Below, one piece after another: positions 36,671 to 45,923 of a stretch of 64,000 bases of DNA. Every line of letters starts with the position of its first letter. Within the stretch, counting starts at the first letter, position 1. Origin of the DNA: Thalassotalea sediminis. Its GTDB lineage: Bacteria; Pseudomonadota; Gammaproteobacteria; Enterobacterales; Alteromonadaceae. The stretch covers positions 3,782,001 through 3,846,000 of the forward strand of contig NZ_AP027361.1 in the NCBI RefSeq assembly GCF_030295915.1, given 5' to 3'. The notes under the pieces are model-generated. The model had not been told where the DNA came from. It ran no database searches and saw only the letters and a program-made list of their open reading frames with translations. A program made the position numbers and the translations under genes.

Positions 36671-37918
36671 CTATGAATCAACTACGGTGATTTGATTACG
36701 GCCATTTTCTTTAGATGCATACAGCCCTTTATCGGCAAGCGTCATCTGTTCGGCAAGCGGCAGCTGACAATTAAATACTACACCTAAACTGATAGAAAAA
36801 TTAATATTTTGCTTATCAAAATCAACAGTTGATATGGCAACTTCTCGACGAAAGTCATCTAAAGTATCATATATAGCCGTTTGGCTTTCACCTGATAATA
36901 AAATCGCAAACTCTTCCCCACCTATTCGTGCTAATAAAGCCTCAGGCAATTTTTTACGCATTTTAGACGCTAAATTCTTGAGAATGAAATCACCTGCATC
37001 ATGTCCATAACGATCATTAATCTGCTTAAAATAGTCAATATCTATCATCGCCAAGCCATAACTGAAATCCGCCTCAATAAAACCCTGTAAGCGCGATTTT
37101 ACTTCAGAAAAGAATGCTCTTCGATTCGGCAACCCCGTTAAATAATCGGTATTAGCAGCCGTTTGAATTTGTTCAATATTGTGTAAATTTTCTATATTTT
37201 GCATCATACGACAATAGAATTCTTCAGTACAAAAAGGTTTGCGAAGAAAATCATCGGCACCATTTTTAATAAAACGTGCCGACAACATTGGATTTTTAGC
37301 GCCCGATATACCAATAATTGCTAACTTTTCTCGACTATAATGTTTACGCAATTCATTGGTTAATGCTATGCCATCCATTACCGGCATTTCTAAATCGGTG
37401 ATCACAAGCTTTATATTGCTGTGTTGTTTTAGTGTTTCTAATGCAGCTTGACCAGTCTCTGCAACAAAGACGGTAAAGTTTCGCCGTTTTAGCAATTGTA
37501 CAATGTAGTTTCTCGCAGAGCGGGAGTCATCAACGACCAGAACACCAGTGCCTTTATTCGCTTTCTGCCAGTATAAAATACGTTTAAGGTACATGTAGGC
37601 TTGGCTATTTTCTTTGGGAATATAATCGATAACGGGCTGAGCTAAAATCGTGGAACGTGTTGTATCATCCATTTTCCCCGTTATAACCACACTTGGAATA
37701 CCGTGACTCAGTACCGTTTCAATCACTTCACCATTGGGTGCATCTGGTAAATTAAAATCAAGTGTTGCGGCAAAAAAATCTGTATCGCCCTGCAATATTT
37801 GCTCGACCTCTAACAACGTACTTGCAGTTGTCACCTCATATCCCAAAGCTATCCCAATTTTTTTGATAACCGCGGCTATCGCATTACTATCTTCAACAAC
37901 TAACAGTCTATCTGCCAC
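36671..37918 (-). CDS. Response regulator diguanylate cyclase, REC-REC-GGDEF
   Basis: Two receiver domains (about 4-115 with candidate phospho-Asp54, and 124-240 with Asp175 and Lys227) precede a GGDEF domain (about 250-410). The catalytic signature is RIGGEEF (Gly333-Phe337) with an intact metal/substrate block MIDIDYFKQINDRYGHDAGD, so cyclic-di-GMP synthesis is expected. The RxxD inhibitory site is not present (KLPE in its place). No membrane segment. The gene is convergent with the TonB receptor gene and upstream of uvrD's 3' end side on the same strand. The YfiR-domain kinase is its likely phosphodonor, by proximity only. Confidence 0.93.
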   Translation of the reverse strand: MADRLLVVEDSNAIAAVIKKIGIALGYEVTTASTLLEVEQILQGDTDFFAATLDFNLPDAPNGEVIETVLSHGIPSVVITGKMDDTTRSTILAQPVIDYIPKENSQAYMYLKRILYWQKANKGTGVLVVDDSRSARNYIVQLLKRRNFTVFVAETGQAALETLKQHSNIKLVITDLEMPVMDGIALTNELRKHYSREKLAIIGISGAKNPMLSARFIKNGADDFLRKPFCTEEFYCRMMQNIENLHNIEQIQTAANTDYLTGLPNRRAFFSEVKSRLQGFIEADFSYGLAMIDIDYFKQINDRYGHDAGDFILKNLASKMRKKLPEALLARIGGEEFAILLSGESQTAIYDTLDDFRREVAISTVDFDKQNINFSISLGVVFNCQLPLAEQMTLADKGLYASKENGRNQITVVDS

Positions 37919-37939
37919 AACTTTACTCTTATTAATTTT

Positions 37940-40114
37940 TTACAACGGCTTTAAATTAGCATAGGCGACAACAAGCCATTTGCTACCTGCATCGGCAAAA
38001 TTAACTTGAACTCGACTTTGAGCACCATTACCTTCATAGTTTAACACTACCCCTTCACCAAACTTTTGATGCAATACAGACTGTCCTAGTTTAAAGCCAG
38101 TACCTTCAAATGTTTCGAGTGAAATAGCATTAGCAAATCTTCCCGATGACTTGGGTCTAGAAACTTGATTGTGCATTCGAATTTCTTCAACGCATTCGCT
38201 TGGCAACTCCCTTAAAAATCGACTTGCTGGATGAATTTTTTCTTGTCCATATAAGCGTCGACTTTCAGCATGGCATAGGTACAGCTTTTCCATTGCTCGG
38301 GTCATACCAACGTAACAGAGCCTACGTTCTTCTTCCAAGCGACCTATTTCTTCCATCGACTGTTGCGACGGAAACATCCCTTCTTCTAAACCAGCTATAA
38401 AGACTAATGGAAACTCCAAACCTTTGGCTGAGTGCATGGTCATTAATTGCACGGCACTCTCAAATTCATCTGCTTGACCTTCCCCTGACTCTAGCGCTGC
38501 ATGTGTAAGGAAACCGGTCAATTTCGTCTGTTCTTGCTCAAGTTCAGGGTCAATTTCAAATGTTTGGCACGCAGTGACCAATTCATTTAGGTTTTCAATC
38601 CGAGCTTCTGCTCTTTCACCTTTTTCTGCCTGATACATCGCTTTTAAGCCGCTTTGTTGAATAACAAAATTCGCTTGTTGATCAAGGTCTAAGTCTTTGC
38701 TGTCATCTTCTAGTTGATCAATAAGATCAACGAAAACACGAATAACTTTAGCACTACGACCTTTAAGCTGATCACTGGCCAACATTGCCTGACAAGCCTG
38801 CCACAATGTAACTTCCATACTACGCGCTGCATCACGTACCAATGCTAGTGTTTGATTGCCAATGCCTCGCGTTGGCGTATTGATTATGCGCTCAAATGCA
38901 GCATCATCATCGCGGTTATTAATTAACCTTAAATAAGCTAATGCATCTTTGATTTCTTGACGCTCGAAAAAGCGTAAGCCGCCATAAATACGATAAGGTA
39001 AATTAGCCTGCAATAGGGCTTCTTCTAATATACGAGACTGAGCATTACTACGATATAAAATGGCGACATCATTCAAGTCACCGTTTTCGTTCCGCCATTG
39101 TTCAATACGCCCAGCAATAAAGCGTGCTTCATCAATTTCGTTAAAAGCAGTGTATATGGCAATTTTTTCACCCTGTGCGCCATCCGTCCATAAGTCTTTA
39201 CCCAATCGATTATTGTTGTTGCCGATCAATTTATTGGCCGCTGTAAGAATATTTGCCGTAGAACGATAGTTTTGTTCTAGCCGTATTGTCGTTGCGTCTT
39301 CAAAGTCATCTAAAAAGCGTTGAATGTTTTCAATTTTAGCGCCACGCCAGCCATAAATAGATTGATCATCGTCACCAACAATCATCACATTACTTTGCTC
39401 TCGTCCCAGTAAGTTTAACCACGCATATTGAATGGCATTTGTGTCTTGAAATTCATCTACGAGTATTTGCGAAAAGCGTTGTTGGTAATGTCGCAATAAT
39501 ACTGGGTGATTTAACCAAAGCTCATGTGCGCGTAGTAACAATTCCGCGAAGTCGACTAAACCCGCTCGATCACATGCATCTTGATAGGCCTGATATACTT
39601 TTACAAACGTTTCTTCCGTTTGATCGTAATGCGTTTCAATATGATTGGCACGTAATCCTTCATCTTTTTTACCGTTGATATACCATTGCATTTGCTTAGC
39701 AGGCCAACGTTTTTCATCTAAATTTAAAGCCCGAAGTACACGTTTTACTAACCTTAGTTGATCATCTGAATCAAGTACTTGAAAGCTTTGCGGTAAATTC
39801 GCTTCTTGAAAATGCATACGTAACAAGCGATGTGCTAAGCCATGGAAAGTACCGATCCACATTCCATGAATATTACCGCCAACTATTTGCTCGACACGCG
39901 CACGCATTTCCGCTGCTGCTTTATTCGTAAATGTTACCGCCAATATACTGTGAGGAGAGACTTGTTCAACTTGTTTTAACCAAGCTATTCGTTGCACTAG
40001 TACCCTAGTTTTACCACTACCAGCACCCGCCAGCACCAGCATATTCTGCAGCGGCGCGCCTACGGCTTCACGTTGTTTATCATTAAGTGAATCTAGTAGT
40101 TCAGATACATCCAT
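37940..40114 (-). CDS. uvrD: DNA helicase II
   Basis: SF1A helicase for nucleotide excision and mismatch repair. Walker [17 protein letters not shown] (about residue 30), VDEFQDTNAIQY, DDDQSIYGWRGA, and VGMTRAMEKL are present. The C-terminal tail (about 665-724) carries the Tudor-like KFGEGVVLNYEGNGAQSRVQVNF region that contacts RNA polymerase and UvrB in E. coli. 724 aa against 720 in E. coli. It follows yigB by 25 bases, the E. coli gene order. Confidence 0.96.
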   Translation of the reverse strand: MDVSELLDSLNDKQREAVGAPLQNMLVLAGAGSGKTRVLVQRIAWLKQVEQVSPHSILAVTFTNKAAAEMRARVEQIVGGNIHGMWIGTFHGLAHRLLRMHFQEANLPQSFQVLDSDDQLRLVKRVLRALNLDEKRWPAKQMQWYINGKKDEGLRANHIETHYDQTEETFVKVYQAYQDACDRAGLVDFAELLLRAHELWLNHPVLLRHYQQRFSQILVDEFQDTNAIQYAWLNLLGREQSNVMIVGDDDQSIYGWRGAKIENIQRFLDDFEDATTIRLEQNYRSTANILTAANKLIGNNNNRLGKDLWTDGAQGEKIAIYTAFNEIDEARFIAGRIEQWRNENGDLNDVAILYRSNAQSRILEEALLQANLPYRIYGGLRFFERQEIKDALAYLRLINNRDDDAAFERIINTPTRGIGNQTLALVRDAARSMEVTLWQACQAMLASDQLKGRSAKVIRVFVDLIDQLEDDSKDLDLDQQANFVIQQSGLKAMYQAEKGERAEARIENLNELVTACQTFEIDPELEQEQTKLTGFLTHAALESGEGQADEFESAVQLMTMHSAKGLEFPLVFIAGLEEGMFPSQQSMEEIGRLEEERRLCYVGMTRAMEKLYLCHAESRRLYGQEKIHPASRFLRELPSECVEEIRMHNQVSRPKSSGRFANAISLETFEGTGFKLGQSVLHQKFGEGVVLNYEGNGAQSRVQVNFADAGSKWLVVAYANLKPL

Positions 40115-40139
40115 TAAGTACTCTCTCGTATTGTTAATC

Positions 40140-40844
40140 TTAATTAAGTAAGCGATTTAATTCTGTTATATCACGTAGCTCTACTGTCGCTAATTGCGTA
40201 ATAGGTTTACCAATATCATATGTAGAAACCCATGCCGTTTGGCAGCCAAACGTTGTGGCACCATAAATATCATTGAGACCACAGTCTCCAATATGCAAAA
40301 GCTCCTGTGGCTTAATGGCTAATTGTTGACATGTTAATGCAAACATATCTGGTGCTGGCTTTTGTTTTTTTGATAAATCGGCATGATGTATTTGGGTAAA
40401 ATACTGAGATAACCCAATGGCCTGAGTATCAACATTTCCATTTGAAATAGCGACTAAAGGCCATTTTTTAGCCAGTTGGCTAAGTAATTTATGAATTGCT
40501 TCAGGTACTTTAAAATTACTGCGCTGCGTAATAAAAAAGTCTAACGCTTTCTGTGCCATGTCACCAGCAATCGATGAGTCATAACCCAAGGCGATAAAGC
40601 CTAAGTGGTAACTTTTCCGCCTAAGTTCTCCGACGTCGTGTATCAGCTTACTGTTTTCCAAGAGTGCTTGTTGGCGAAAGCGAAACCAAAAATGATAATC
40701 ATATTCACCGACAGGCAGCAATTCGTTAAAATACTGTCGCATCTTAGCATCAGTCGCTAACATAACAGGCGCGTTATGATATAAAGTATCATCTAGATCA
40801 AAACTAATCGCCTTGAACGGCAATAGACGACGATTAAAGCGCAT
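40140..40844 (-). CDS. yigB: HAD-superfamily hydrolase, YigB-type phosphatase
   Basis: Cytoplasmic phosphatase; E. coli YigB dephosphorylates FMN. HAD motif I is FDLDDTLY (about residue 15), motif II ISNGN (about 133), motif III Lys in SKKQKPAPDMF and motif IV HIGDCGLNDIYGA. 234 aa, family-normal. It lies between DUF484/yigA and uvrD as in E. coli, but with a one-base overlap to yigA where xerC would normally intervene. FMN specificity is by resemblance and position. Confidence 0.88.
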   Translation of the reverse strand: MRFNRRLLPFKAISFDLDDTLYHNAPVMLATDAKMRQYFNELLPVGEYDYHFWFRFRQQALLENSKLIHDVGELRRKSYHLGFIALGYDSSIAGDMAQKALDFFITQRSNFKVPEAIHKLLSQLAKKWPLVAISNGNVDTQAIGLSQYFTQIHHADLSKKQKPAPDMFALTCQQLAIKPQELLHIGDCGLNDIYGATTFGCQTAWVSTYDIGKPITQLATVELRDITELNRLLN

Positions 40845-41566
40845 TACTTTGCCTGTAATTGAACAAGTAACTTGGCCACCAGTTTTCTAAATTGATTAAG
40901 CAATAACGTGTCCATCCGTGGCTCAAAATGGTCAGTATCTTGTGAACTGATCGCAATAAATCCAATCAACTCTTGATGATGTTCAAGCTTAATCAAAACT
41001 ACCGAACCTTCGCACCGTTCATCAAAGATCAACTGTTGTTCACTTTGTTGAATACGTCCAAAATAATAATCTTCTTCATTAAGTCGATTCGCGATAATCT
41101 CTCGACAATCATTTTTAGCGATACACGAGTGTTCAAGCGTGTTTGGTGACACTAACCATAGTTTTAGCGCCTTGAGTGACAAGAGTTCTGTCGTAGCTTG
41201 ATGCAAACAATCTAATAACTCTGCCCCACTTTCACAATCGAGTAACCGTAAATACAAATCACTGTACAACGAAAAGAGTTGCTCATTCTGATTAGCCACA
41301 GACATTAAATGCGTGATCTCTTCTTCAAGTGTCTGCACTTTATTGCGTAACGCCAATTGTTGACGTTCAACCAATGAAATTGCACCTCTGTGAGGGTCTG
41401 ATAAACGTAAGCTGGTCACTAACGCTGGATGACGATTAAAGAACTCAGGATTTTCTTGTAAATAGGTAACAATAAGTTCATCTGTCAGTTGAATATCCAC
41501 ATCGGTTGCTGTCACCATATCTAATGACCCTTTCTCTGCAGATAATGGGGTATCTTGTTTACTCAT
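40844..41566 (-). CDS. yigA: DUF484 family protein
   Basis: A 240-aa soluble protein with the DUF484 N-terminus [17 protein letters not shown] (about residue 35), a coiled coil (about 75-105) and a GAF-like C-terminal half (about 110-235). Function unestablished. It overlaps dapF by 4 bases and yigB by 1 base, so the run lptM-lysA-dapF-yigA-yigB-uvrD looks like one operon. Confidence 0.88.
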   Translation of the reverse strand: MSKQDTPLSAEKGSLDMVTATDVDIQLTDELIVTYLQENPEFFNRHPALVTSLRLSDPHRGAISLVERQQLALRNKVQTLEEEITHLMSVANQNEQLFSLYSDLYLRLLDCESGAELLDCLHQATTELLSLKALKLWLVSPNTLEHSCIAKNDCREIIANRLNEEDYYFGRIQQSEQQLIFDERCEGSVVLIKLEHHQELIGFIAISSQDTDHFEPRMDTLLLNQFRKLVAKLLVQLQAK

Positions 41567-42393
41567 ATATGAATTTGTCCATCGAATACATGAACGGCTG
41601 GACCTGTCATTTTTACAGGATTTCCGGGGCCCTTCCAGTATATTTTTAATTTACCACCGGGTAATTGTACTGTTACTTGTTTAGCGAGTTTTTTCTGAAT
41701 TTGGCCAACCACCACCGCTGCACAAGCACCACTTCCGCAAGCCAATGTTTCAGCTGCACCACGTTCAAATACGCGTAGTTTAATAAATTCAGGTGAAACG
41801 ATTTCCATGAAACCAACATTGGCTCCTTGAGGAAATCGCTCATGAGTCGCTAGCTTTTCCCCAAGAGACTCAACAGGCGCGGTTTTAATATCATCAACCG
41901 TAATAACACAATGTGGATTACCCATCGAAACCGCTCCGCATAGCACGGTTTCATCTTCACTACGTAATATGTAGGTTCCTTCTGCTTTTTGTGCAGTAAA
42001 AGGTATTTTGTTTGGCTCTAACTGCGGCACGGGCATATTAACGGTGACATTACCATCGCGCTCAATAAACAACGTCATCTTACCTGAATGTGTGGATACA
42101 CGTATTTTATGTCGGCCTGTTAAACCTTTCATTTTAACAAAACGTGCAAAACAGCGTGCGCCGTTACCGCACTGACTCACTTCACTACCATCAGCATTAA
42201 AAATACGATAATGAAAATCTAAATCCGGATCATAGGGCGGTTCAACTACCAACAACTGATCAAAGCCAATGCCAAAATTTCTATCAGCGAGCAGCTTAAT
42301 TTGGTCATTAGGTAAATAAACATTTTGTGTCACATTATCGAGCACCAAAAAGTCATTACCCAAACCATGCATTTTCGAAAAATTTACTAACAT
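41563..42393 (-). CDS. dapF: Diaminopimelate epimerase
   Basis: Interconverts LL- and meso-diaminopimelate for lysine and peptidoglycan. Cofactor-free two-base enzyme: the catalytic cysteines are in [13 protein letters not shown] (about residue 73) and [12 protein letters not shown] (about residue 219). 276 aa against 274 in E. coli. It lies 9 bases after lysA, which uses its product, and overlaps yigA. Confidence 0.97.
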   Translation of the reverse strand: MLVNFSKMHGLGNDFLVLDNVTQNVYLPNDQIKLLADRNFGIGFDQLLVVEPPYDPDLDFHYRIFNADGSEVSQCGNGARCFARFVKMKGLTGRHKIRVSTHSGKMTLFIERDGNVTVNMPVPQLEPNKIPFTAQKAEGTYILRSEDETVLCGAVSMGNPHCVITVDDIKTAPVESLGEKLATHERFPQGANVGFMEIVSPEFIKLRVFERGAAETLACGSGACAAVVVGQIQKKLAKQVTVQLPGGKLKIYWKGPGNPVKMTGPAVHVFDGQIHI

Positions 42394-42402
42394 GTCGCTC
42401 TC

Positions 42403-43650
42403 TTAAGGAAGCAAGGCTTCTCCTTGCCATAAACTTTCAAGCGTCTCACGCTCTCTAACAACAAAGGCTTTATCACCATCAACCATCACCTCTGCGGCGC
42501 GAGGACGACTGTTGTAATTAGAACTCATGGTAAACCCATAAGCTCCTGACGATCTTACAGCGAGTAAATCTCCAGCTTCAATAGCTAAAGCGCGATCTTT
42601 GCCAAGAAAATCACCCGTCTCACACACTGGGCCTACAATATCGTATGACCTTGTAGTCAAACTATTATTTTCAATCACAGGAATAATATTTTGCCATGCT
42701 TGATACAGTGCAGGGCGTATTAAATCATTCATGGCACCGTCAACAATGGCAAAATTACGCTCTTGGTTTGTTTTAATAAACTCTACTTCAGTCACTAGAA
42801 TACCCGCATTTGCCATAATGGCGCGACCGGGTTCATAGATCAACGTAATATCTCTATCTGCAAGCTTTTGTGCAATCGCTTCTGCATATTGTTGTGGGTG
42901 GGGAGGCTGCTCATCTTGGTAACACACCCCGAGCCCACCACCTACATCAATGTGTGACAAATGAATACCTTGTTCAGCTAAATTATCAACAAGCAACAAA
43001 ATGCGTTCAAGCGCATCTAAAAAAGGGGAAATTTCTGTTAACTGGGAGCCAATATGACTATCAATGCCTTTAACATCAATATGCGACAGCGTCGCTGCAT
43101 GCGCATATATTCGGTATGCATCGTCAATACTGACACCAAATTTGTTTTCTTTTAGCCCCGTTGAAATATAAGGATGAGTACCGGCATCAACATCTGGATT
43201 TACACGTAACGAGATTGGAGCTACTTTATCCATCGACTTTGCAACTTGTTGAATACGTGCTAATTCGGCTTCAGACTCAACATTAAAACAATAAATGCCT
43301 TTATCAAGCGCGTACGCTATTTCATCAGACTTTTTACCAACACCAGAAAAAACGACCTTCGCTGGATCACCACCTGCTTCAAGTACCCTTGCCAATTCAC
43401 CTTTTGATACAATATCGAAACCAGAGCCTAATCTAGCTAAAATATTGAGCACCGCTAAATTGCTGTTAGCTTTTACCGCGTAACAAACTAAGTGTTCTCG
43501 TCCTGCCGCTGCATTATTGAAGGCATGCCAATGACGCTCAATGGTAGCGCGAGAATAAATAAACAAAGGCGTACCATATTGTTTTGCTAACGCCGATACA
43601 GCGCAATCTTCGGCATACAGCTGTGCCGCACGACGATTGAAGAAATCCAC
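42403..43650 (-). CDS. lysA: Diaminopimelate decarboxylase
   Basis: PLP enzyme making lysine from meso-diaminopimelate. PLP lysine in CYAVKANSN (about residue 53), then GSHIGSQL, EPGRAI and the C-terminal GPVCETGDFL with the substrate Cys. I set the start at GTG 43650 (VDFFNRRAAQLY), giving the usual 415 aa; the frame stays open further upstream, but that part overlaps lptM in another frame. AGGAA lies nine bases before this GTG. The GTG shares one base with the lptM stop (TAGTG), suggesting coupled translation. Confidence 0.94.
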   Translation of the reverse strand: MDFFNRRAAQLYAEDCAVSALAKQYGTPLFIYSRATIERHWHAFNNAAAGREHLVCYAVKANSNLAVLNILARLGSGFDIVSKGELARVLEAGGDPAKVVFSGVGKKSDEIAYALDKGIYCFNVESEAELARIQQVAKSMDKVAPISLRVNPDVDAGTHPYISTGLKENKFGVSIDDAYRIYAHAATLSHIDVKGIDSHIGSQLTEISPFLDALERILLLVDNLAEQGIHLSHIDVGGGLGVCYQDEQPPHPQQYAEAIAQKLADRDITLIYEPGRAIMANAGILVTEVEFIKTNQERNFAIVDGAMNDLIRPALYQAWQNIIPVIENNSLTTRSYDIVGPVCETGDFLGKDRALAIEAGDLLAVRSSGAYGFTMSSNYNSRPRAAEVMVDGDKAFVVRERETLESLWQGEALLP

Positions 43651-43808
43651 TATTCTTGTTCCTGTTTTTCTGCCGGTCGCTCTACTGTTGCATGCTCTTT
43701 TGTTTTTTTCTCGTCCGATTCTTGATATAAAGGACCAGGCATTCCACAACTGGATAACAGCATTATTGACAGTAAGCCACCGAATATAATTGAATTTTGT
43801 TTACGCAT
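43650..43808 (-). CDS. lptM: LPS translocon maturation chaperone LptM (YifL), small lipoprotein
   Basis: A 52-codon gene. The N-terminus is basic (MRKQNS), followed by a hydrophobic stretch and the lipobox LLSSC with lipidated Cys21, then GMPGPLYQ, which closely matches the CGxxGPLYxP signature of E. coli YifL/LptM. The rest is charged and low-complexity. In E. coli LptM helps LptD oxidation and assembly. It precedes lysA with a one-base overlap and is divergent from cyaY, as yifL is from cyaY in E. coli. No strong ribosome site is visible before the ATG. The same DNA is otherwise read as a spurious N-terminal extension of lysA. Confidence 0.9.
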   Translation of the reverse strand: MRKQNSIIFGGLLSIMLLSSCGMPGPLYQESDEKKTKEHATVERPAEKQEQE

Positions 43809-43917
43809 TTTTGATTAATTCGATTTTTTTCCCATGATAGACGTTTTATAATCTCATGACCATCAAATACCAACGAATCGATAGTGAATTTTTTCGATTC
43901 AATAAAAGGATCACTCA

Positions 43918-44235
43918 ATGAACGATACACAATACAATCTAATGGCCGACGAACTGTTATTGACCCTCGAAGAAGCAATAGAAGATTGTGGTATTGATAT
44001 CGATTACGAAGGTGTTGGTGGCATGTTAACCCTTACCTTCAAAAATGCCAGCAAAATCATCATCAACAAACAAGCGCCGCTTCATGAAATATGGGTAGCA
44101 ACCAAGTTTAATGGCCACCATTTTCATTTCGATAATAACCAGTGGCATGATAAACGCGGCGGCGGTGAATTTTGGCAATTTATTTCTGACGCTGTTTCAA
44201 AACAAGCAGACGCTCAAGTCACTCTAAGCGCATAA
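43918..44235 (+). CDS. cyaY: Iron donor protein CyaY (frataxin homologue)
   Basis: Iron-binding regulator of Fe-S cluster assembly. The N-terminal acidic ridge (LLTLEEAIEDCGIDIDYEG, about 12-31) and the beta-sheet motifs IIINKQAPLHEIWVATKFNG and WHDKRGGGEFWQFI are characteristic. 105 aa, same as E. coli (106). hemC follows after 15 bases on the same strand; the adenylate cyclase gene usually sited between them is not here. Confidence 0.95.
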   Translation: MNDTQYNLMADELLLTLEEAIEDCGIDIDYEGVGGMLTLTFKNASKIIINKQAPLHEIWVATKFNGHHFHFDNNQWHDKRGGGEFWQFISDAVSKQADAQVTLSA

Positions 44236-44250
44236 TAGTTAGGACTCCTC

Positions 44251-45180
44251 ATGACAAAACAGATCATTCGCATTGCTACACGTAAAAGTGCTTTAGCGTT
44301 GTGGCAAGCAGAGTATGTAAAAGCTCAATTAGAACACTTTCACGACAACCTTGCCGTGGAGCTCGTTCCAATGACGACAAAAGGCGATATTATTCTCGAT
44401 ACTCCATTGGCAAAAGTAGGCGGTAAAGGGCTTTTTATCAAAGAGTTAGAAGTGGCGATGCTAGAAGGTAATGCAGATATTGCCGTTCATTCGATGAAAG
44501 ATGTACCTGTTGAATTCCCTGAAGGATTAGGGTTAGAGGTAATTTGTCCACGTGAAGATCCTCGTGACGCTTTCGTTTCTAATCATTTCAATAGTATTGA
44601 CGAACTGCCACAGGGCGCAATAGTAGGTACCTCTAGCTTACGCCGAGAAAGCCAACTGCGGGCTAGACGCCCAGACTTAGTGATCCGTAGTTTACGTGGT
44701 AATGTGAATACACGCTTAGCGAAATTAGATGCTGGCGAGTTTGATGCCATCGTTTTAGCGTCCGCAGGGCTTATTCGCCTACAAATGTTAGACCGCATTC
44801 GTCAATATATTCCACCTGAAGTTATGTTACCCGCAAATGGCCAAGGTGCTGTCGGCATAGAGTGCCGTACAAATGATGAGACGATTAAAGCGCTATTAGC
44901 CCCTCTTGAATGCCATGAAACACGTATTCGTGTGTTAGCAGAACGCGCCATGAATAGTAAACTTGAAGGAGGGTGTCAGGTGCCTATTGGCAGCTATGCA
45001 ACCTTAGATGGAAAACACATCTACCTTCGAGGATTAGTAGGGGCCGTTGATGGCAGTGAAATCATAAGTGACGAAGTACAAGGGGACGCCGAAAATGCAG
45101 AACAACTCGGCAATGCACTCGCTGAAAAGTTACTTGCGCAAGGCGCCGATAAAATATTAAAGCAGGTATATGAGCAATAG
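44251..45180 (+). CDS. hemC: Porphobilinogen deaminase (hydroxymethylbilane synthase)
   Basis: Polymerises four porphobilinogens into hydroxymethylbilane. The dipyrromethane-cofactor Cys is in [11 protein letters not shown] (about residue 242); active-site blocks [29 protein letters not shown] and [13 protein letters not shown] are present. 309 aa, family-normal. An AGGACTCC ribosome region precedes the ATG. It overlaps hemD by 11 bases at the head of hemCDXY. Confidence 0.97.
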   Translation: MTKQIIRIATRKSALALWQAEYVKAQLEHFHDNLAVELVPMTTKGDIILDTPLAKVGGKGLFIKELEVAMLEGNADIAVHSMKDVPVEFPEGLGLEVICPREDPRDAFVSNHFNSIDELPQGAIVGTSSLRRESQLRARRPDLVIRSLRGNVNTRLAKLDAGEFDAIVLASAGLIRLQMLDRIRQYIPPEVMLPANGQGAVGIECRTNDETIKALLAPLECHETRIRVLAERAMNSKLEGGCQVPIGSYATLDGKHIYLRGLVGAVDGSEIISDEVQGDAENAEQLGNALAEKLLAQGADKILKQVYEQ

Positions 45181-45919
45181 CTTGTACGTTCTCAATACCC
45201 GCCCACAACCCGCCTGCTGGCAATTACAGCAGGCGCTTGATAATGCGAGTATTAAAAGCATTTGCCAACCCTTACTTGAGTATCAGGCAAATAGTTCTAG
45301 CAAAGTACTAAAATCACTCGTTAACGAAGTTAAGCCCAACATTGTCATTTTTATCAGTCAAGCCGCTGTCGACTTTACAAATAACACATGGCCACTTCAC
45401 GATTGGTTAACGCCAGAAACCACGTTAATTGCCGTTGGAAATAAAACTCGAGATGCGCTAAAAACGTTGGGGCTACAAGCAATATGTCCTAAACGCCATG
45501 ATAGCGAAGGCATGCTAGCATTATCGCCATTATCTTCTCCTTACATTTCAAATAGCAACGTACTTATTATACGCGGCAATGGCGGCCGAGAACATTTAGC
45601 AACAACCTTGAATGCACGTGGTGCGAACGTACATTATTTTGAAAGTTATCAGCGAAATTGGCTAAATATTCCTGCAGAACAAGACAAAGTCTGGAAAAAT
45701 AAGCAAATAAACGCTATGGTCATCACAAGTGAATCACAATTAATTCGCATGGTTGAACTGCTATCGCCAGTAAACGACTATTGGGCTAACAAATGTACGT
45801 TTGTCGTCCCTAGTAAACGTATTGCAGAAACAGGTCACTCGTTAGGCTTACGAAACATATTGATCAGTGACGGCGCCAATGACAGTGCCATCGTGAAAAC
45901 TTTAAAAGGCATGGAATAA
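45170..45919 (+). CDS. hemD: Uroporphyrinogen-III synthase
   Basis: Cyclises hydroxymethylbilane with D-ring inversion. A poorly conserved family: the 249 residues show the two-lobe layout with [17 protein letters not shown] at the start, [34 protein letters not shown] and [17 protein letters not shown]. It overlaps hemC and is 4 bases from hemX; position supports the call as strongly as the motifs. Confidence 0.92.
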   Translation: MSNSLYVLNTRPQPACWQLQQALDNASIKSICQPLLEYQANSSSKVLKSLVNEVKPNIVIFISQAAVDFTNNTWPLHDWLTPETTLIAVGNKTRDALKTLGLQAICPKRHDSEGMLALSPLSSPYISNSNVLIIRGNGGREHLATTLNARGANVHYFESYQRNWLNIPAEQDKVWKNKQINAMVITSESQLIRMVELLSPVNDYWANKCTFVVPSKRIAETGHSLGLRNILISDGANDSAIVKTLKGME

Positions 45920-45923
45920 CCAC

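Noticed and set aside
42403..43749. 448-aa version of LysA starting further upstream
   Set aside because: The extra N-terminus is the out-of-frame reading of lptM; family length and the ribosome site support the GTG at 43650.
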